DNA of 18,375 nucleotides, taken from assembly GCA_020025055.1 (NCBI GenBank), contig JAHHST010000023.1, positions 1 through 18,375 of the forward strand. Reading direction: 5' to 3'. Every line of letters begins with the position of its first letter. The first letter of the stretch is position 1. This stretch comes from Longicatena sp. GTDB lineage: Bacteria; Bacillota_I; Bacilli_A; Erysipelotrichales; Erysipelotrichaceae. The position numbers were made by a program, and so were the translations under genes. Below the pieces are notes generated by a model that saw only the letters and a program-made list of their open reading frames with translations, was not told the origin of the DNA and ran no database searches. This document shows, one piece after another, positions 16,830 through 18,375 of this stretch.

Positions 16830-17041
16830 GAAGAAAAAACATAGAAAAGCCTTGAAATCAAAGGATTTAGAGAAAAATGCAGAAGTTTGGACAACTGCTT
16901 TACACTGCGTTTTAGAGCGCTTGACAATAGTTCTGACCACTGGAAATAGGTGGTTGTGGCTATAGAACTACTTTTTGCTCGTGTCGAGACTATAGGACTA
17001 TTGTTAAAGGCATTTTTTGAGATGTTGAGACTATTATATAG
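16794..17041 (+). repeat. Array of degenerate copies of the rlmD 3' end (putative attachment-site scars)
   Basis: The reference copy is the rlmD end, CATGTTGAGACTATAGTTC, from 16794. Downstream, same orientation: 16980-17008 matches 22 of 29 bases (CGTGTCGAGACTATAG...) and still reads RVETIGLLLK; 17022-17034 repeats ATGTTGAGACTAT exactly (13 of 13); 16953-16972 matches 16 of 20; and 16923-16934 matches 11 of 12 (GACAATAGTTCT). The copies at 16953 and 16980 keep the reading frame of rlmD. Ends of rum/rlmD genes are known targets for streptococcal phages and integrative elements, so these are best read as att-like remnants of repeated insertion or replacement. Simple tandem duplication of the gene end is the alternative. 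No integrase gene is visible in the window. Confidence 0.65.
16928..16970 (+). other. Imperfect hairpin between att-like copies
   Basis: TAGTTCT (16928-16934) pairs perfectly with AGAACTA (16964-16970). Inside it GACCAC (16935-16940) pairs with GTGGTT (16950-16955, one G-U), leaving a 9-base loop and an 8-base bulge on the 3' side. There is no clean T-run, so it is a poor terminator. It may reflect the near-palindromic core of the repeated site rather than a functional RNA. Confidence 0.35.
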
Positions 17042-17054
17042 CTGATGTTATAAA
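17025..17054 (+). promoter_or_regulatory. Putative promoter of the zinc-binding protein gene
   Basis: TTGAGA (17025-17030, 5 of 6 to consensus) and TATAAA (17049-17054, 5 of 6) are separated by 18 bases, 31 bases before the start codon at 17085. The -35 box falls inside the last att-like copy (TTGAGACTAT). This is a pattern match only. Confidence 0.5.
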
Positions 17055-17084
17055 ATATGTTTTTATAAACTAGGAGGTAAGGAT

Positions 17085-17867
17085 ATGGCAAAATATGCAT
17101 ATAGAGACAAAGATAGAAAAAATATAATTTATTCAGATAAAGCTATGGAAGAAGATAGAAATACAGCATTCTTTTGTCCTAACCATATGTGTAAAGCAAA
17201 ATTATATATTTGTGCTGTGGAAGGGAGTAAAAGTGCTTATTTTAGAGCGACAAAATCAGATTTTAAGCATATTAAGAATTGTCCGTTTGGGAATAGCAGT
17301 ACAGAATTTGATCCAAACAAATATGATGAATCAAAATTTGTTTATGAAGATGCAATAAATAATCTTTTATGCAACACCAAACCATCATCACAAAAAGGTC
17401 TTTCTTCTGCACATGGAACTGGTGAACCTAGTGCTCACCCACCAAGAACATTAAGACAAATATATTCCTTGTGTAAAAGTTTCCCTGTTGGAAATACATA
17501 TGCAGGTAAAGAAATAGGTTCAATGATATTAGATGATAGAAGCGAATACAAATACCCAAAAGGATGTTTTGGGTATAAGATTATTGAAGCGACCGTAGAT
17601 GGAAAATTGTATGATAATAAGAAGAAAGAAGTTTATTTAGTATCTCCTATTAATAGTAAAAAATATGAGTTTATATTATCATTTTCAGATGAAGATAATT
17701 ATAAAAAGATTCGTTCTGAAATATATAATAATAGAGATAAGATTATAGTTATTGCTGGAAAATGGGAATCATCAGGCGAATATAATAAATTTACTTCAAA
17801 AGTGTATGGAAAAAAACAAGTGGCTATTATAAAAAATAAGATTAATTGTAGAAGTGTTGATAAATAG
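17085..17867 (+). CDS. Uncharacterised protein with CoiA-like N-terminal zinc-binding motif
   Basis: This 260-residue soluble protein has no signal peptide or membrane helix. The N-terminal 70 residues carry Cys31-x4-Cys36 ... His62-x3-Cys66 (FFCPNHMCKAKL ... KHIKNCPF), a layout like the zinc-binding head of CoiA-type competence or nuclease-like proteins. A Ser/Gly/His/Pro-rich linker (about 98-120) follows. The C-terminal part (about 160-250) has alternating strands ending IIVIAGKWESSGEY...KKQVAII, which could be an OB-fold; I infer possible nucleic-acid binding but see no catalytic motif. No nuclease residues can be pointed to. Start ATG 17085 has AGGAGG at 17072-17077. It sits alone between the rlmD att-like array and a structured noncoding region, so it is probably cargo or a remnant of an integrated element. 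Family not recognised with confidence. Confidence 0.8.
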   Translation: MAKYAYRDKDRKNIIYSDKAMEEDRNTAFFCPNHMCKAKLYICAVEGSKSAYFRATKSDFKHIKNCPFGNSSTEFDPNKYDESKFVYEDAINNLLCNTKPSSQKGLSSAHGTGEPSAHPPRTLRQIYSLCKSFPVGNTYAGKEIGSMILDDRSEYKYPKGCFGYKIIEATVDGKLYDNKKKEVYLVSPINSKKYEFILSFSDEDNYKKIRSEIYNNRDKIIVIAGKWESSGEYNKFTSKVYGKKQVAIIKNKINCRSVDK

Positions 17868-17906
17868 TCTAATTAAAAATAATTTGATTGAACAAATAGA
17901 AGTGTC

Positions 17907-18079
17907 ATAGCCCGTATAAATTTAATCGGTTGGCTCTATAATATCTATAGCGTTGATGGTAATAAAAATACCTTCAAAGTCATAAGACTAAGAAGGTTAA
18001 TGTTACTGTCAGCGCTATTACTTTTTAAATGTCCGTATATTTATCCATAAAGACAATATGTTTTCTACAGGTCTTTTAT
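17907..18079 (+). ncRNA. Candidate structured noncoding RNA (three consecutive hairpins)
   Basis: No gene is seen from 17868 to 18185. Three stem-loops lie in a row. The first pairs AGC-CCG (17909-17914) with CGG-(TTG)-GCT (17927-17935). The second is large: 17947-17963 pairs with 18002-18018 over 17 uninterrupted positions (13 Watson-Crick and 4 G-U). It contains ACCTTC/GAAGGT (17970-17975 with 17992-17997), then AGTC/GACT (17978-17981 with 17986-17989) closed by an ATAA tetraloop. The third pairs ATAAAGAC (18047-18054) with GTCTTT(T)AT (18071-18079). The four G-U pairs would be A-C mismatches on the other strand, so the fold belongs to a + strand transcript. T5 at 18022-18026 follows the big stem, so it may simply be an elaborate terminator for the gene upstream. 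No known RNA family recognised. Confidence 0.45.
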
Positions 18080-18091
18080 AAATGTTAATCT

Positions 18092-18152
18092 AAAAGTACC
18101 CAAAAATGTTCACGAAAGATTCCCCAGTCTATCGAGTTCCAAGGGTACTTTT
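18092..18152. repeat. Perfect 10-bp inverted repeat upstream of the transposase gene
   Basis: AAAAGTACCC (18092-18101) and GGGTACTTTT (18143-18152) are perfect inverted repeats separated by 41 bases. The spacing is long for a terminator. It could be part of the insertion-sequence end, an operator for the transposase promoter, or a bidirectional terminator. A candidate element tip starting with TG (TGTTCACG at 18107) lies inside the spacer, but the true end cannot be fixed without the other end of the element. Confidence 0.5.
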
Positions 18153-18155
18153 TGT

Positions 18156-18161
18156 TATAAT
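18156..18161 (+). promoter_or_regulatory. Possible -10 box of the transposase gene
   Basis: A consensus TATAAT lies 24 bases before the chosen start and directly after the right arm of the inverted repeat. The sequence 18 bases upstream (TCGAGT, 18132-18137) matches the -35 consensus at only three positions, so this is weak. Confidence 0.35.
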
Positions 18162-18185
18162 TATCTCTGTTTTAAGAAGATGTTT

Positions 18186-18375
18186 ATGACAGACTATATT
18201 TTAAATCATATTAAAAATATTAAAGAACTTTCGCTATTAAGCGAAGCATATTTGAAAGGAATGATAAAATTGAATATTTCTAAATTAGCTGCAGAACTTA
18301 ATGCAGATAGAAAAACAGTTAGACGATATTTAAATGGAATAATGCCAAAGAAAACGAAATCAAGAACGAAATATA
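18186..18375 (+). CDS. IS21-family-like transposase (IstA type), N-terminal part, runs off the window
   Basis: The frame is open to the last base, giving 63 codons. ATG 18186 is preferred over the in-frame ATG at 18180 because AAGAAG (18174-18179) lies 6 bases before it. The protein begins MTDYILNHIKNIKELS and contains a helix-turn-helix, NISKLAAELNADRKTVRRYL, followed by the basic NGIMPKKTKSRTKY. Helix-turn-helix plus R-K-T-V-R-R-Y-L and a Pro/Lys-rich stretch is the usual start of IstA, where the integrase core (DDE) follows. That core and any istB partner are beyond the window, so the family call rests on the DNA-binding head only. A stand-alone DNA-binding regulator is the main alternative. 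Confidence 0.6.
   Translation, partial: MTDYILNHIKNIKELSLLSEAYLKGMIKLNISKLAAELNADRKTVRRYLNGIMPKKTKSRTKY

Noticed and set aside
16828..16965. Open stretch after rlmD reading KKKHRKALKSKDLEKNAEVWTTALHCV
   Set aside because: Only about 45 codons, no start or ribosome site, no recognisable similarity; probably chance reading of the scarred intergenic region.
17901..17975. Possible tRNA (GGTTGGCTC-like segment with flanking pairs)
   Set aside because: No seven-base acceptor stem, no T-loop GGTTCRA and no anticodon arm can be fitted.
1..18375. CRISPR arrays, rRNA genes, phage structural genes
   Set aside because: No regularly spaced repeats, no rRNA signatures and no capsid, terminase or integrase genes were seen.

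Overview
The window is AT-rich, and every convincing gene lies on the + strand. Shine-Dalgarno sites are strong, several starts overlap the preceding stop (ATGA), and UGA is used as a stop. The gene order pcrA-ligA-camS-gatC-gatA-gatB ... rlmD resembles the Bacillus arrangement. A Mollicutes-like active-site sequence in GatA (TDTGDSIRKPA) points to a low-GC Bacillota, most likely Erysipelotrichia. The lineage call is inference from sequence character and synteny.

Positions 1-6210 hold a surface or signalling operon: the 3' part of a membrane Ser/Thr protein kinase, an 84-residue membrane protein with a C-terminal TVLLD motif, and a 1571-residue membrane-anchored protein made of about a dozen Ig-like repeats. 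A strong terminator closes it at 6219-6247.

Positions 6300-15491 are a housekeeping block. It encodes the PcrA helicase, NAD-dependent DNA ligase, a CamS-family lipoprotein and the three subunits of the Asp/Glu-tRNA amidotransferase, followed by an unrecognised single-pass membrane protein and a perfect terminator. That terminator touches the Shine-Dalgarno of the next gene, rlmD (23S rRNA m5U methyltransferase).

Positions 16794-18375 look accessory. The 3' end of rlmD (codons for HVETIVLL, including the conserved Glu) recurs as several degenerate copies in the next 230 bases. This is the pattern expected of attachment-site scars at a known integration hotspot. One copy appears to supply the -35 box for the next gene, a 260-residue protein with a CoiA-like zinc-binding N-terminus. 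After it comes about 320 bases without a gene but rich in RNA-like hairpins, one of them a 17-pair stem with four G-U pairs that make sense only in the + strand transcript. The window ends in the first 63 codons of an IS21 (IstA)-like transposase.

The most interesting points are the att-like array after rlmD, the structured noncoding block at 17907-18152, and the kinase/TVLLD/Ig-like surface operon.
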